DNA from: an uncultured cyanobacterium
Lineage (GTDB): Bacteria; Cyanobacteriota; Cyanobacteriia; PCC-6307; Cyanobiaceae
Assembly (NCBI GenBank): GCA_903858015.1
Contig: CAIOGZ010000031.1
Span: forward strand, 1-46,324
Length of the DNA stretch: 46,324 bases
Direction of reading: 5' to 3'
The stretch's first letter is position 1. Each line of letters starts with the position of its first letter. Below are positions 32,354-39,721 of this stretch, one piece after another. The position numbers and the translations under genes were made by a program. A model generated the notes under the pieces. The model was not told where the DNA came from, ran no database searches, and saw only the letters and a program-made list of their open reading frames with translations.

Positions 32354-32823
32354 TGCTTTATCTCGATACCTGCGTGTTGCTGGCGCTGCTGACGCCCGAG
32401 GTCCATTCCCCGTTCGCAACAGCCTTCCTGGAAGAGGCCTCCGAAGCCCTGGCCATCAGTCCCTGGAGCACCACAGAGCTGCACTCTGCCCTCGCCCTCA
32501 AAGTGCGCACGGGGGCACTGAGCCCTGCCGAGGCTGACCGGGTGCTTGACGGTTTCGAGCGCAGCCTGGCCCCCGCCCTTCTCCTGCTGGATCTGCAGCA
32601 TCAGGACTTCCTCCATGCCAACGCCTGTCTGCGCGGCTGGAGCACCAGCCTGCGGGCCGCCGATGCCCTGCACCTGGCGATCGCCGCCGGCCGGGGCGCC
32701 ACGCTCTGCAGCCTGGACGCGCCCTTCGTCAAAGCAGCCCGGCTCCTCGGTCTCCCTGCCCTGCTGATCAGCGACAAGGACACGCCGGATCTTGATCGCC
32801 ACCTCCTCTCCACCACCCCATGA
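32353..32823 (+). CDS. vapC: PIN-domain toxin (VapC type), overlapping hsdM
   Basis: The 156-residue PIN protein has the acidic catalytic residues in the family order: YLDTCVLLALL (Asp 5), STTELHSALALK (Glu), RAADALHLA (Asp) and LDAPFVKAA (Asp). It would be a magnesium-dependent RNase that cuts specific RNA. It overlaps phd by one base upstream and hsdM by four bases downstream (ATGA at 32820-32823), so translation of the toxin and the methylase should be coupled. Size is at the long end of VapC. Confidence 0.87.
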   Translation: MLYLDTCVLLALLTPEVHSPFATAFLEEASEALAISPWSTTELHSALALKVRTGALSPAEADRVLDGFERSLAPALLLLDLQHQDFLHANACLRGWSTSLRAADALHLAIAAGRGATLCSLDAPFVKAARLLGLPALLISDKDTPDLDRHLLSTTP

Positions 32824-34427
32824 GCACCGAAGCCAACCGCATCGTTCAGAAGCTCTGGAGCTATTGCACCGTGCTCCGCGACGACGGCCTCTCCTATGGC
32901 GACTACCTGGAGCAACTCAGCGTGCTGCTGTTCCTCAAGCTCGCCCATGAGCAGACCCAGCCGCCCTGGAATCAGGAATCTCCGGTGCCCGAGGGCTACG
33001 ACTGGAGCACCCTGGTGGGCAAAGACGGCGTGGAGCTGGAAACCCAGTACCGCCGCGTCCTGGAGCACCTCGGCAAACAGCACGGCCTGCTGGGTCTGGT
33101 GTTTCGCAAGGCCCAGAACAAGATCCAGGATCCCGCCAAGCTCAAGCGCCTGATTTCCGATCTGCTCGATAAGGAGCGCTGGCTGATCCTCAGCGCCGAC
33201 ATCAAGGGCGATGCCTACGAAGGCCTGCTAGAGCGCAACGCCCGCGACACCAAAAGCGGCGCCGGCCAATACTTCACGCCCAGGCCCCTGATCGACGGAA
33301 TCATCGAATGCCTCGCCCCCCAGCCGGGAGAAACGATGATCGATCCCGCCTGTGGCACCGGCGGCTTCCTGATCGCCATGTTCCTCTACATCGTGGCCCA
33401 TTTTCGCGAGATGACCCGCGAGCAACGCGATCACCTCCGCCACCAGGCCCTGCACGGCACCGACATCGTGCAGTCGGTGATCCGGCTCTGTGCCATGAAC
33501 CTGCTGCTCCACAACGTGGGCCCCACGGCGGTGCAAATCGACGAGGTGCGGCGCCAACTCCTGAGCGAAAAAGTTCCGCCGGACCAGGTGGACGAGCAAC
33601 TCGATGCCCTGTTGCCGGTGCGCACGGACGATGCCCTGCGGCAGCTGGGATCCCAGCGCTACAACATCGTGGCCACCAACCCACCCTTTGGGCGCAAATC
33701 CTCGATCAAGGTGATCGGTGAGGAGGGCGCCGCTGGCAGCGAAGCCATCACCTACGAGCGGGATGATTTCTGGGCCACCACCTCCAACAAGCAGCTCAAT
33801 TTCCTGCAGCACATCAAATCGCTGCTCAAGATCAACGGCCGTGCCGCCGTGGTGATCCCCGACAATGTGCTCTTTGAAGGGGGCGCCGGTGAAGTGATTC
33901 GTCTCAAGCTTCTCCACGAGTGCGATGTCCACACCCTGCTGCGCCTGCCTACCGGCATCTTCTACGCCCAGGGGGTGAAGGCGAACGTGCTCTTCTTTGA
34001 TCGCCGCGCCGGCAGCGCCCAGGCCAGCACCAAGCGCCTTTGGGTCTACGACTTGCGCACCAATAAGCATTTCACCCTCAAGACCAACCCGCTGCAGCGC
34101 TCCGATCTCGATGAGTTCGTGGGCCTCTATAAGCCTGGTGCCCTCGATCAACGCCAGCCCACCTGGAGCGAGCAAACCCCGGATGGCCGCTGGCGTTGCT
34201 TCGAGCTAGAAGATCTGCTGGCCCGCGACAAGATCAGCCTCGATCTGTTCTGGCTCAAGGACGACAGCCTGCTCAATTCCGACAACCTCCCTGAGCCCGA
34301 CGTGATCGCTGCAGAAATCGCTGAAGACCTACGCAGCGTCCTGGAGCAGATGGAGGAGATCCTCGGGGATCTGGAGCTGAGCAGCGTGCAGCCTGAGGAA
34401 GAGAGCGACTTAGTGGAAGCCGTATGA
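32820..34427 (+). CDS. hsdM: Type I restriction-modification methyltransferase subunit M
   Basis: HsdM, with HsdS, methylates adenine in the target and protects the host. The 535-residue protein has an N-terminal HsdM_N-like helical part (ANRIVQKLWSYCTVLRDDGL), then GQYFTPRPLIDGIIECLAP (about 149), the SAM site DPACGTGGFLIAMF (Asp about 175), and the catalytic NPPFG (about 287). A C-terminal helical tail binds HsdS. All motifs are intact. Its partners hsdR and hsdS lie at 21010-25214 on the same strand, about 7.6 kb upstream. The upstream overlap with vapC is unusual. Confidence 0.95.
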   Translation: MSTEANRIVQKLWSYCTVLRDDGLSYGDYLEQLSVLLFLKLAHEQTQPPWNQESPVPEGYDWSTLVGKDGVELETQYRRVLEHLGKQHGLLGLVFRKAQNKIQDPAKLKRLISDLLDKERWLILSADIKGDAYEGLLERNARDTKSGAGQYFTPRPLIDGIIECLAPQPGETMIDPACGTGGFLIAMFLYIVAHFREMTREQRDHLRHQALHGTDIVQSVIRLCAMNLLLHNVGPTAVQIDEVRRQLLSEKVPPDQVDEQLDALLPVRTDDALRQLGSQRYNIVATNPPFGRKSSIKVIGEEGAAGSEAITYERDDFWATTSNKQLNFLQHIKSLLKINGRAAVVIPDNVLFEGGAGEVIRLKLLHECDVHTLLRLPTGIFYAQGVKANVLFFDRRAGSAQASTKRLWVYDLRTNKHFTLKTNPLQRSDLDEFVGLYKPGALDQRQPTWSEQTPDGRWRCFELEDLLARDKISLDLFWLKDDSLLNSDNLPEPDVIAAEIAEDLRSVLEQMEEILGDLELSSVQPEEESDLVEAV

Positions 34428-34479
34428 GGGAGCAACCGCTTCATGGTCCACTTCCCATCATGGCGTTGATGGAGATCGC

Positions 34480-34713
34480 TGGCAATCACGCGCAATGGCA
34501 TTGATTCGCCGACTGGCGAGCAGAGTTTGACAAGGCACCCATGCGGCGCTCGACCCAACGAGTCGACCTAGATCCAGCCCCCCCTGCCCGGCAGGACCGC
34601 TTCAACGTGGAGGGCGCCACCTGCAGCTCGGAGGCCCCATCTCGAACGCTCAGCTGCAGCTCGCCCAGAGAGATCTTGCCGATAAACCCACCCGTCGGGA
34701 CTGGGTTATGCAT
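34480..34713 (-). pseudogene. Decayed HigA-like XRE antitoxin gene
   Basis: On the minus strand an ATG at 34713 reads MHNPVPTGGFIGKISLGELQ, LSVRDGASELQVAPSTLKR, which resembles HigA antitoxins (MHNPxHPGExLxExxLxPLGLSVxxxAxxLGVxRxTLSxLL). A frameshift after STLKR breaks it. The remainder is recognisable only in another frame (PGRGGLDLGRL ... SSAAWVPCQTL). No HigB toxin is next to it. The rest of the 440-base gap between hsdM and the next antitoxin (34428-34868) holds nothing else I recognise. Confidence 0.5.
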
Positions 34714-34868
34714 GCGGCTGGACATTTCCATCAATGCTGCCTGTCGCAATCAAGGCTGCCTGTCGCATGGCTTGCTCGGACCTAGGCCTGCAGGGCCCCT
34801 GCCAGGGCTCTCGCCCTGCCGCAGCCCGTTTGAACTAACCTGCTAGCAGCCAGCAAGCGGGTCTCCCG

Positions 34869-35090
34869 ATGCGCACCCTGTACATCCGCCATGTGCCCGA
34901 TGAGGTGGCCGCAGGGTTGCAGAAGCTCGCCGCCCAGGCGGGTCTGCCCTTGAGCACCTTTGCCCTGCAGGAGCTCACCGAATCCGCCCGGCGCGCCGAC
35001 AATGCCGAGCTGCTGAACGCCCTGCCCTCACTGCCGATCGAACGCGCCAGCATCCTGGAGGCCCTGGCCGAAGGTCGCGCCGAGCGCTGA
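34869..35090 (+). CDS. vapB: VapB/FitA-like antitoxin
   Basis: The 73-residue protein starts MRTLYIRHVPDEVAAGLQKL and continues AAQAGLPLSTFALQELTESA, the ribbon-helix-helix pattern of FitA/VapB antitoxins, and ends in an Ala-Glu-Arg tail that would bind the toxin. Its stop codon and the start of the PIN toxin share one base (TGATG at 35088-35092). It is the first gene of a normal antitoxin-toxin pair. Confidence 0.85.
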   Translation: MRTLYIRHVPDEVAAGLQKLAAQAGLPLSTFALQELTESARRADNAELLNALPSLPIERASILEALAEGRAER

Positions 35091-35473
35091 TGGTGGTGAT
35101 CGATGCCTCGGTGCTGGTCGATGCCTTGCTGGTGGCGGGCCCTGCAAGGATCCGGCTGACGAGCGAAAACCTGCAGGCCCCGGAGCTAATCGATGCCGAG
35201 CTGCTTTCGGTGCTGCGCAGGTTGGCCTTGGCCCACAAGCTGCAGGAAGGGCATGCCCTGCAGGCGCTTGCCACCGCCAACCGGCTGGGCCTGCGGCGCC
35301 ACCCCTGCCGCTCCCTCTGGCCCCGAGCTTGGGACCTGCGAACCAATCTGTCCGCCTACGACGCCCTCTACGTGGCCCTGGCTGAACAGCTCGATGCGCC
35401 CCTGCTCACCGCCGATGCCCGCCTCGCCAGGGCACCGGGCCTGCGTTGTCCGGTGCAGGTATTGGAGGCGTGA
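35090..35473 (+). CDS. vapC: PIN-domain toxin (VapC type), intact
   Basis: This 127-residue PIN protein has MVVIDASVLVDALL (Asp 5), ELIDAELLSVLRRLAL (Glu), LSAYDALYVALAEQL (Asp) and LLTADARLARAP (Asp), the four acidic residues of VapC ribonucleases. It is distinct in sequence from the PIN toxin at 32353. Together with the upstream antitoxin it forms a complete system. Both are GC-rich like the core genome, suggesting a longer residence than the deaminase region. Confidence 0.87.
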   Translation: MVVIDASVLVDALLVAGPARIRLTSENLQAPELIDAELLSVLRRLALAHKLQEGHALQALATANRLGLRRHPCRSLWPRAWDLRTNLSAYDALYVALAEQLDAPLLTADARLARAPGLRCPVQVLEA

Positions 35474-35495
35474 GCACCCCTTGAGCTGACCCTGC

Positions 35496-35780
35496 ATCGC
35501 TGCGGCGGCCCGAGCTGCTCGCCGGCCAGCGGGCCCGGGAGCTGGCTCGCCAGACAGGTACCGCTATCGCCGTCCAGATCGACGGCGAACTGCGCATCAT
35601 CCGCGGCGCCGAGCTTGCTAGGGCCCTAGAGGGGGGATGGGATGACCAGCAAGGTTGCGCGACGAATCCCGGCCTAGCCCCAAGGCGATTCGCGAGGCCC
35701 TCGAGCTGCGGCAGCGAGATCAGCTGCGCTGGGACCTGAGCGATGGCGTTGGTCCGCGTGCCTGGGGCGGCTTCTGAGTG
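35496..35780 (+). pseudogene. Antitoxin-like remnants, including an AbrB/MazE-type fragment
   Basis: A first part (about 35496-35620) reads PELLAGQRARELARQTGTAI and IDGELRIIRGAELARAL without a start codon; it has no family I can name. A second part (about 35656-35780) reads PSPKAIREALELRQRDQLRW then DLSDGVGPRAW. This closely resembles AbrB-type antitoxins (xxxIPKAIREALGLxxGDQLRWxLxDG) but lacks the N-terminal start and a proper C-terminal strand. Neither fragment forms a full gene, so both look like decayed antitoxins at the right end of the island. Confidence 0.5.
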
Positions 35781-35860
35781 CCTAGGCCGGCGGATCCCCT
35801 TGTGCCCTGCTGCAGCGGCGGTACAACGCCCCCATGGATGGGGGTTGGCATCGCGCCAGG

Positions 35861-35920
35861 CAATGGCACCGCAAGCAATGGCACGGCAAGCTATGGCACC
35901 ACAAGGATCGGCACGGCAAG
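35861..35920 (+). repeat. 15-bp tandem repeat (four units) in the 5' end of the M23 gene
   Basis: Four units of 15 bases, CAATGGCACCGCAAG and variants, follow each other and encode a 5-residue repeat (QAMAP/QAMAR-type). The last unit, GATCGGCACGGCAAG, resembles the 24-bp repeat in the 5' end of glmM. Fifteen is a multiple of three, so the frame is kept. Confidence 0.85.
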
Positions 35921-36486
35921 CAGCAAAGCCGCGGCAAGCAATTGTGCACTTTAGCGCCTCCAGGCCCTTGGCGCTGCTGGACGGCCGCTGCCGCCTGCTC
36001 CGCTTGGTCAGGGTTGGCAGTGGCTTGGCCCTGGCCTGGCTGACGCTGCCAGCGGCTCGAACCAACGCAGCCGAGCAGGGTTACCCGGTACGACCCGCCC
36101 CTACTGCCAGCTCGGTGGTGGCCAACCTGGCCCCTGCCACCCCCACGGGTCTGGCGGAGCCAGGCCGTTGCCCAACAGCAACGATGGCCCAGGGCCGGCG
36201 CAGTGTGGCGGGGGCCAGGTTGCGTTATCCGTTGAGCCGCTGGGCCGGGGAAATCTCCCCCTTTGGCTGGCGTTATTCCAGTGCCCGCGGCGCCTGGAGC
36301 CTGCATAGCGGCATCGATCTGATCAGCCCGCCGGGAACACCGGTGTTGGCGGTGATGGCGGGCCAGCTGGGCTGGGTGGGCCGTAGCGGCAGCGCCAGCA
36401 CGGACCATCTACACCTGGAACTGAGGAGTGGCATCGGGCCCTCCCAGGTGGCGGTGGACCCGGCGAGGTATCTACCCCGGCCCTAG
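35863..36486 (+). CDS. Shortened M23-type peptidoglycan peptidase
   Basis: M23 proteins are zinc endopeptidases or activators acting on peptidoglycan. A repeat-rich N-terminus is followed by a hydrophobic segment (VRVGSGLALAWLTLPAARTNA) that is probably a signal peptide ending near AEQG. The M23 core is present in part: ISPFGWRYSS, then HSGIDLISPPGTPVLAVMAG (first His and Asp ligands), then HLHLEL. The middle of the usual domain, about 35-40 residues (GYGNxVVLxHxxGxxTLYAHL), is absent, with only WVGRSGSASTD linking the two. So a core part including a conserved His seems deleted. It may be inactive or a pseudogene. The start is uncertain (ATG 35863 is one choice). Confidence 0.65.
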   Translation: MAPQAMARQAMAPQGSARQAAKPRQAIVHFSASRPLALLDGRCRLLRLVRVGSGLALAWLTLPAARTNAAEQGYPVRPAPTASSVVANLAPATPTGLAEPGRCPTATMAQGRRSVAGARLRYPLSRWAGEISPFGWRYSSARGAWSLHSGIDLISPPGTPVLAVMAGQLGWVGRSGSASTDHLHLELRSGIGPSQVAVDPARYLPRP

Positions 36487-36519
36487 TCCCTTGGCCAAAA
36501 GGCCCGTTGGCATCGAGGA

Positions 36520-36592
36520 TGGAGAATAGGGGACTCGAACCCCTGACCTCTGCGGTGCGATCGCAGCGCTCTACCAGCTGAGCTAATTCCCC
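36520..36592 (-). tRNA. tRNA-Ala (anticodon CGC)
   Basis: On the minus strand, acceptor stem GGGGAAT/ATTCTCC contains the G3:U70 pair that identifies alanine tRNA. The D-arm is AGCTCAGCTGGTAGAGC, the anticodon stem CTGCG/CGCAG with loop ATCGCAC (anticodon CGC reads GCG), and the T-arm GGGGTTCGAGTCCCC. The discriminator base is A and no CCA is encoded. A HIP1 octamer (GCGATCGC) lies in the anticodon stem-loop. Confidence 0.97.
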
Positions 36593-36652
36593 GCTCGCCC
36601 GCCATTATCACCAGCTAACCCCTTCGGCGCGGTTTTCCGCGTGAGCAATTCC

Positions 36653-36895
36653 ATGGTTGATGCCCGCACCCCTTCCCTCGACGGCGGCGGCGAGCCGATC
36701 ACGCCGGAGCGGCTGGAGGCCTTCGATGAAGCCGCGATCGCCGATCTGGCCCGCCGCCTCGAGGAAGACGACTACCCCTCCCCCTTTGCCGGCCTGGGCG
36801 ATTGGCACCTGCTGCGGGCCCTGGCCATCCACCGCCCCGAGCTGGCCCGCCCCTACGTGCACCTGGTGGATCAAGAACAGTTTGATGAAGACTGA
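36653..36895 (+). CDS. DUF2555-type small cyanobacterial protein
   Basis: The 80-residue product has PITPERLEAFDEAAIADLARR then LEEDDYPSPFAGLGDWHLLR and ALAIHRPELARPYVHLVDQE. This fits the small cyanobacteria-specific DUF2555 family. It is acidic, soluble and helical, with no known role. It overlaps the start of coaBC by 11 bases, so the two are probably cotranslated. ATG 36653 is used; an in-frame GTG at 36641 would add four residues. Confidence 0.75.
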   Translation: MVDARTPSLDGGGEPITPERLEAFDEAAIADLARRLEEDDYPSPFAGLGDWHLLRALAIHRPELARPYVHLVDQEQFDED

Positions 36896-38168
36896 TCCCG
36901 GTCTTGAACCCGGTCCCGGTCCTGACCCCGGCCCCGATCCCCTGACCGGCCGCCGCATCCTTGTGTTGATCAGCGGCAGCATTGCTGCGGTGAAGCTGCC
37001 CCAGCTGGTCAGTGCCCTGGTCAAGCGGGGCGCCCTGGTGCGCTGTGTCCTCACCGCCTCGGCGGCCCAGTTGGTCAGCCCGGTGGCCCTGGCCAGCCTC
37101 AGCCGCCATCCCTGCCACGGCGACCACGACGCCTGGAGCCCCGCCGCCCCCCGCCCCCTGCACGTGGAGCTGGCCGAGTGGGCCGAGCTGGTGCTGCTCG
37201 CTCCGCTCAGTGCCACCACCTTGGGCCGCTGGGTCCACGGCCTGGGCGACACCCTGGTGGCCTCGGTGTTGCTGGCCTGTGAGGCGCCGGTGTTGGTGGC
37301 GCCGGCGATGAACACCGCCATGTGGAGCTCGCCGGGGGTGGCTGCCAATTGGGAGGCGCTGCAGCGTTGGCCGCGGCTGCTGCCCCTGCCCCCCGCCAGC
37401 GGCCTGCTGGCCTGCGACCGGATCGGCGATGGCCGCATGGCCGAACCCGAACGGTTGCTGCTCGGCCTCGAATCCCTGGCCTGCTGGGGCTGGCGCCGCG
37501 ACTGGCAGGGCCGCCGCCTGCTGGTCAGCGCCGGCCCCACCCGCGAGCCGCTCGATCCGGCCCGCTGCCTCACCAACCCCAGCAGCGGCCTGATGGGGCT
37601 CTGCCTGGCCCAGGCGGCCCTGCTGCGGGGGGCCGAGGTGGAGCTGGTCCATGGTCCGCTCACGGCGCCCGCGGCCCTGCGGGAGGGGTTGCGCTGCCAT
37701 GCGATCAGCACCGCCGCTGAGCTGGAGGCGGCGTTGCAGGCGTTGCAGCCTGCGGCAGCCGCGATCGCCATGGCGGCGGCGGTGGCCGATCACCGCCGCC
37801 GCCGCCCCTGCGCCGCCAAACTCCCGAAGCAGCAGCTTGAGGCGGCGTTGGCCAGCGGCTGGGAAGCGGTGCCCGATCTGCTGGCCGGTTTGGTTCGCCG
37901 CCGCCCTGGGGGCCAGGCCATCCTGGGCTTTGCCGCCTACAGCGGCGACGACCTGGAGCGGGTGCGGGCCAAATTCGTGCGCAAGGGTTGCGATCTGTTG
38001 TTTGCCAATCCGATCGATCGGCCCGGCGTCGGCTTTGGCACCGCCGCCAACAGCGGCTGGCTGCTGGGCCCAGGCGAGCTCCAAACCGAACTGCAGCCCG
38101 CCCCGAAGCTCGCCATTGCCCATCGGCTGCTCACCGCCCTCGGTGCCCGCTTGGCCAGGCCGGCCTAG
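36885..38168 (+). CDS. coaBC: Bifunctional CoaBC (4'-phosphopantothenoylcysteine synthase/decarboxylase)
   Basis: CoaBC makes and decarboxylates 4'-phosphopantothenoylcysteine in coenzyme A synthesis. The CoaC half has RRILVLISGSIAAVKLPQLV, the active-site His in RPLHVELAEWAELVLLAPLS, and PAMNTAMW. The C-site loop is CDRIGDGRMAEP, and the CoaB half contains LVSAGPTREPLDPARCLTNP and SSGLMGLCLAQAALLRGAEV. The 427-residue length is normal. A Pro/Gly/Asp repeat (PGPGPDPGPDP) sits in the first 20 residues and is probably not conserved. Confidence 0.92.
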   Translation: MKTDPGLEPGPGPDPGPDPLTGRRILVLISGSIAAVKLPQLVSALVKRGALVRCVLTASAAQLVSPVALASLSRHPCHGDHDAWSPAAPRPLHVELAEWAELVLLAPLSATTLGRWVHGLGDTLVASVLLACEAPVLVAPAMNTAMWSSPGVAANWEALQRWPRLLPLPPASGLLACDRIGDGRMAEPERLLLGLESLACWGWRRDWQGRRLLVSAGPTREPLDPARCLTNPSSGLMGLCLAQAALLRGAEVELVHGPLTAPAALREGLRCHAISTAAELEAALQALQPAAAAIAMAAAVADHRRRRPCAAKLPKQQLEAALASGWEAVPDLLAGLVRRRPGGQAILGFAAYSGDDLERVRAKFVRKGCDLLFANPIDRPGVGFGTAANSGWLLGPGELQTELQPAPKLAIAHRLLTALGARLARPA

Positions 38169-38197
38169 GGCGGTACCGCAGGGGCCTGGGTTGGCTG

Positions 38198-38578
38198 CTA
38201 CGGGCTTGGATTCTGACGTTCCAACAGGTCCATGAACGTGCGCAGCTGCAAGCGGGGGATATAGGGCCAGCCGCCGCTGTCTTCCATCGACTCCAGCAGC
38301 CGAAACAGGCCGTTGCGATCGGCCGGCAGGCTGCTGCGGAAGGGGCCGTCCTGGATGCTGCGGTGCAGCTCCTCAAGCCGGCGCAGCAGATCCAGCAGGG
38401 CGCCCGGATCGCCTTCCAGGCTTTCGGCCAGGGCCCCCAGGGCGGCCAATTGATCAGCTCCGACCGGCCTAGGAGGGGCAGCAGCTGGGTCCGCAACGGT
38501 TGCCGGCGTGGTGCTCCAGGCGGCTGCGGGCTGCAGCTGGCTGGGATCGGAAGGGGGGGAAGGCTTGGAGGGCAGCAT
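38198..38578 (-). CDS. Conserved cyanobacterial protein of unknown function
   Basis: The 126-residue product has a Pro/Ala-rich N-terminus and a helical C-terminal part with DQLAALGALAESLEGDPGAL, LDLLRRLEELHRSIQDGPFR and SGGWPYIPRLQLRTFMDLLE. It is soluble and likely forms a helical bundle, but I do not recognise a family. It lies between coaBC and psbO, convergent with the former and divergent from the latter. Confidence 0.65.
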   Translation of the reverse strand: MLPSKPSPPSDPSQLQPAAAWSTTPATVADPAAAPPRPVGADQLAALGALAESLEGDPGALLDLLRRLEELHRSIQDGPFRSSLPADRNGLFRLLESMEDSGGWPYIPRLQLRTFMDLLERQNPSP

Positions 38579-38693
38579 CAGCCGTCTCTCATACAGGTTG
38601 TTGAGAGCCTGGGCAAGCTATCAGGAGTGGGCGATTGGCACCGGTAGGATCCCGCCCAGCCCAGTCCTGTTTCCGTCTCTGCGGCGTCTCCCC

Positions 38694-39512
38694 ATGCGTT
38701 TTCGTCCCTTGCTGGCCCTCGTGCTGGCGTTGTGCCTGACCCTGGTCACCGCATGCAGCGGCGGCGCCAAGGCCCTTGACCGCTCGAGCATCACCTACGA
38801 CGACATCGTCAACACCGGCAAGGCCAACGATTGCCCCAGCCTGCCCGATTCGGCCCGCGGCACGATCAGCCTTGATCCTGGCGCCCGCTATCAGCTGCGC
38901 GAGATCTGCCTCCATCCCAGCGAGGTGTTTGTCAAGGGTGAGCCCGCCAACAAGCGCCAAGAAGCCCAGTTTGTGCCTACCAAGATCCTCACCCGCTACA
39001 CCTCCAGCCTCGATCAGGTCTACGGCGATCTCAAGATCAATGGCGACCAACTCACCTTCACCGAGCTCGGCGGCATCGATTTCCAGCCTGTCACCGTGCT
39101 GCTGCCCGGTGGTGAGGAAGTTCCCTTCACCTTCTCCAGCAAGGAGCTGGTGGCGACCTCCAGCGGCAACAGCTTCACCACCAGCACCGATTTCAGCGGT
39201 GACTACCGCGCCCCCAGCTACCGCACCAGTAATTTCCTCGATCCCAAGGGTCGCGGTCTGACCACCGGCTACAGCAGCGCCATGGGTCTGGTGCCCGCCG
39301 GCGACGATGAGAAGCTCCGCAAGGAGACGATCAAGCAATACGTGGATGGCACCGGCAACATGAACTTCTCGATCACCAAGATCGATGCCGACACCGGTGA
39401 GTTCGCCGGCGTGTTCACCGCCATCCAGCCCTCCGACACCGACATGGGCACCAAGAACGCCGTCGATGTGAAAATCACCGGCGAGCTCTACGGCAGGCTC
39501 GAAAAGGTCTGA
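38694..39512 (+). CDS. psbO: Photosystem II manganese-stabilising protein PsbO
   Basis: PsbO is the extrinsic lumenal protein that protects the oxygen-evolving Mn cluster. The 272-residue precursor starts MRFRPLLALVLALCLTLVTA and has a Sec signal with an AC-type (lipobox-like) ending at Cys 21. The mature part contains ITYDDIVNTGKANDCPSLPD, REICLHPSEVFVKGEP (the second Cys of the disulfide), GGIDFQPVTVLLPGGEEVPF, YRTSNFLDPKGRGLTTGYSS and SDTDMGTKNAVDVKITGELY. All are family hallmarks. It has its own downstream terminator at 39601-39623. Confidence 0.95.
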   Translation: MRFRPLLALVLALCLTLVTACSGGAKALDRSSITYDDIVNTGKANDCPSLPDSARGTISLDPGARYQLREICLHPSEVFVKGEPANKRQEAQFVPTKILTRYTSSLDQVYGDLKINGDQLTFTELGGIDFQPVTVLLPGGEEVPFTFSSKELVATSSGNSFTTSTDFSGDYRAPSYRTSNFLDPKGRGLTTGYSSAMGLVPAGDDEKLRKETIKQYVDGTGNMNFSITKIDADTGEFAGVFTAIQPSDTDMGTKNAVDVKITGELYGRLEKV

Positions 39513-39600
39513 GCTCCAGGGGGTTGGAGCCGAGGGGGGTTGAGTCCCAGGGCGCTTGCGCCCCCTTCCGGACGCCCTAAACCGTTCCCAATCGCTTCAG

Positions 39601-39623
39601 GGCTCCTTGCGGGGAGCCTTTTT
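39601..39623 (+). terminator. Rho-independent terminator of psbO
   Basis: The stem GGCTCC/GGAGCC (39601-39606 and 39613-39618) with loop TTGCGG is followed by TTTTT. It lies 88 bases after the psbO stop. A second, upstream hairpin GGGCGC-TT-GCGCCC (39550-39563) may assist. Confidence 0.85.
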
Positions 39624-39721
39624 GCTGCGCCCATCCCCCACGATCCATTCAGCACCTGCCTTCAGGCTGGCCAGGAGTGGTCTGGGAGAATCAACCACCC
39701 TTTAGCTTCGCTGCCTCGGCC

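Noticed and set aside
20000..36000. Possible prophage or IS element in the island
   Set aside because: I looked for integrase, transposase, portal, capsid and terminal inverted repeats and found none that I recognise; only toxin-antitoxin, restriction and deaminase genes are supported.
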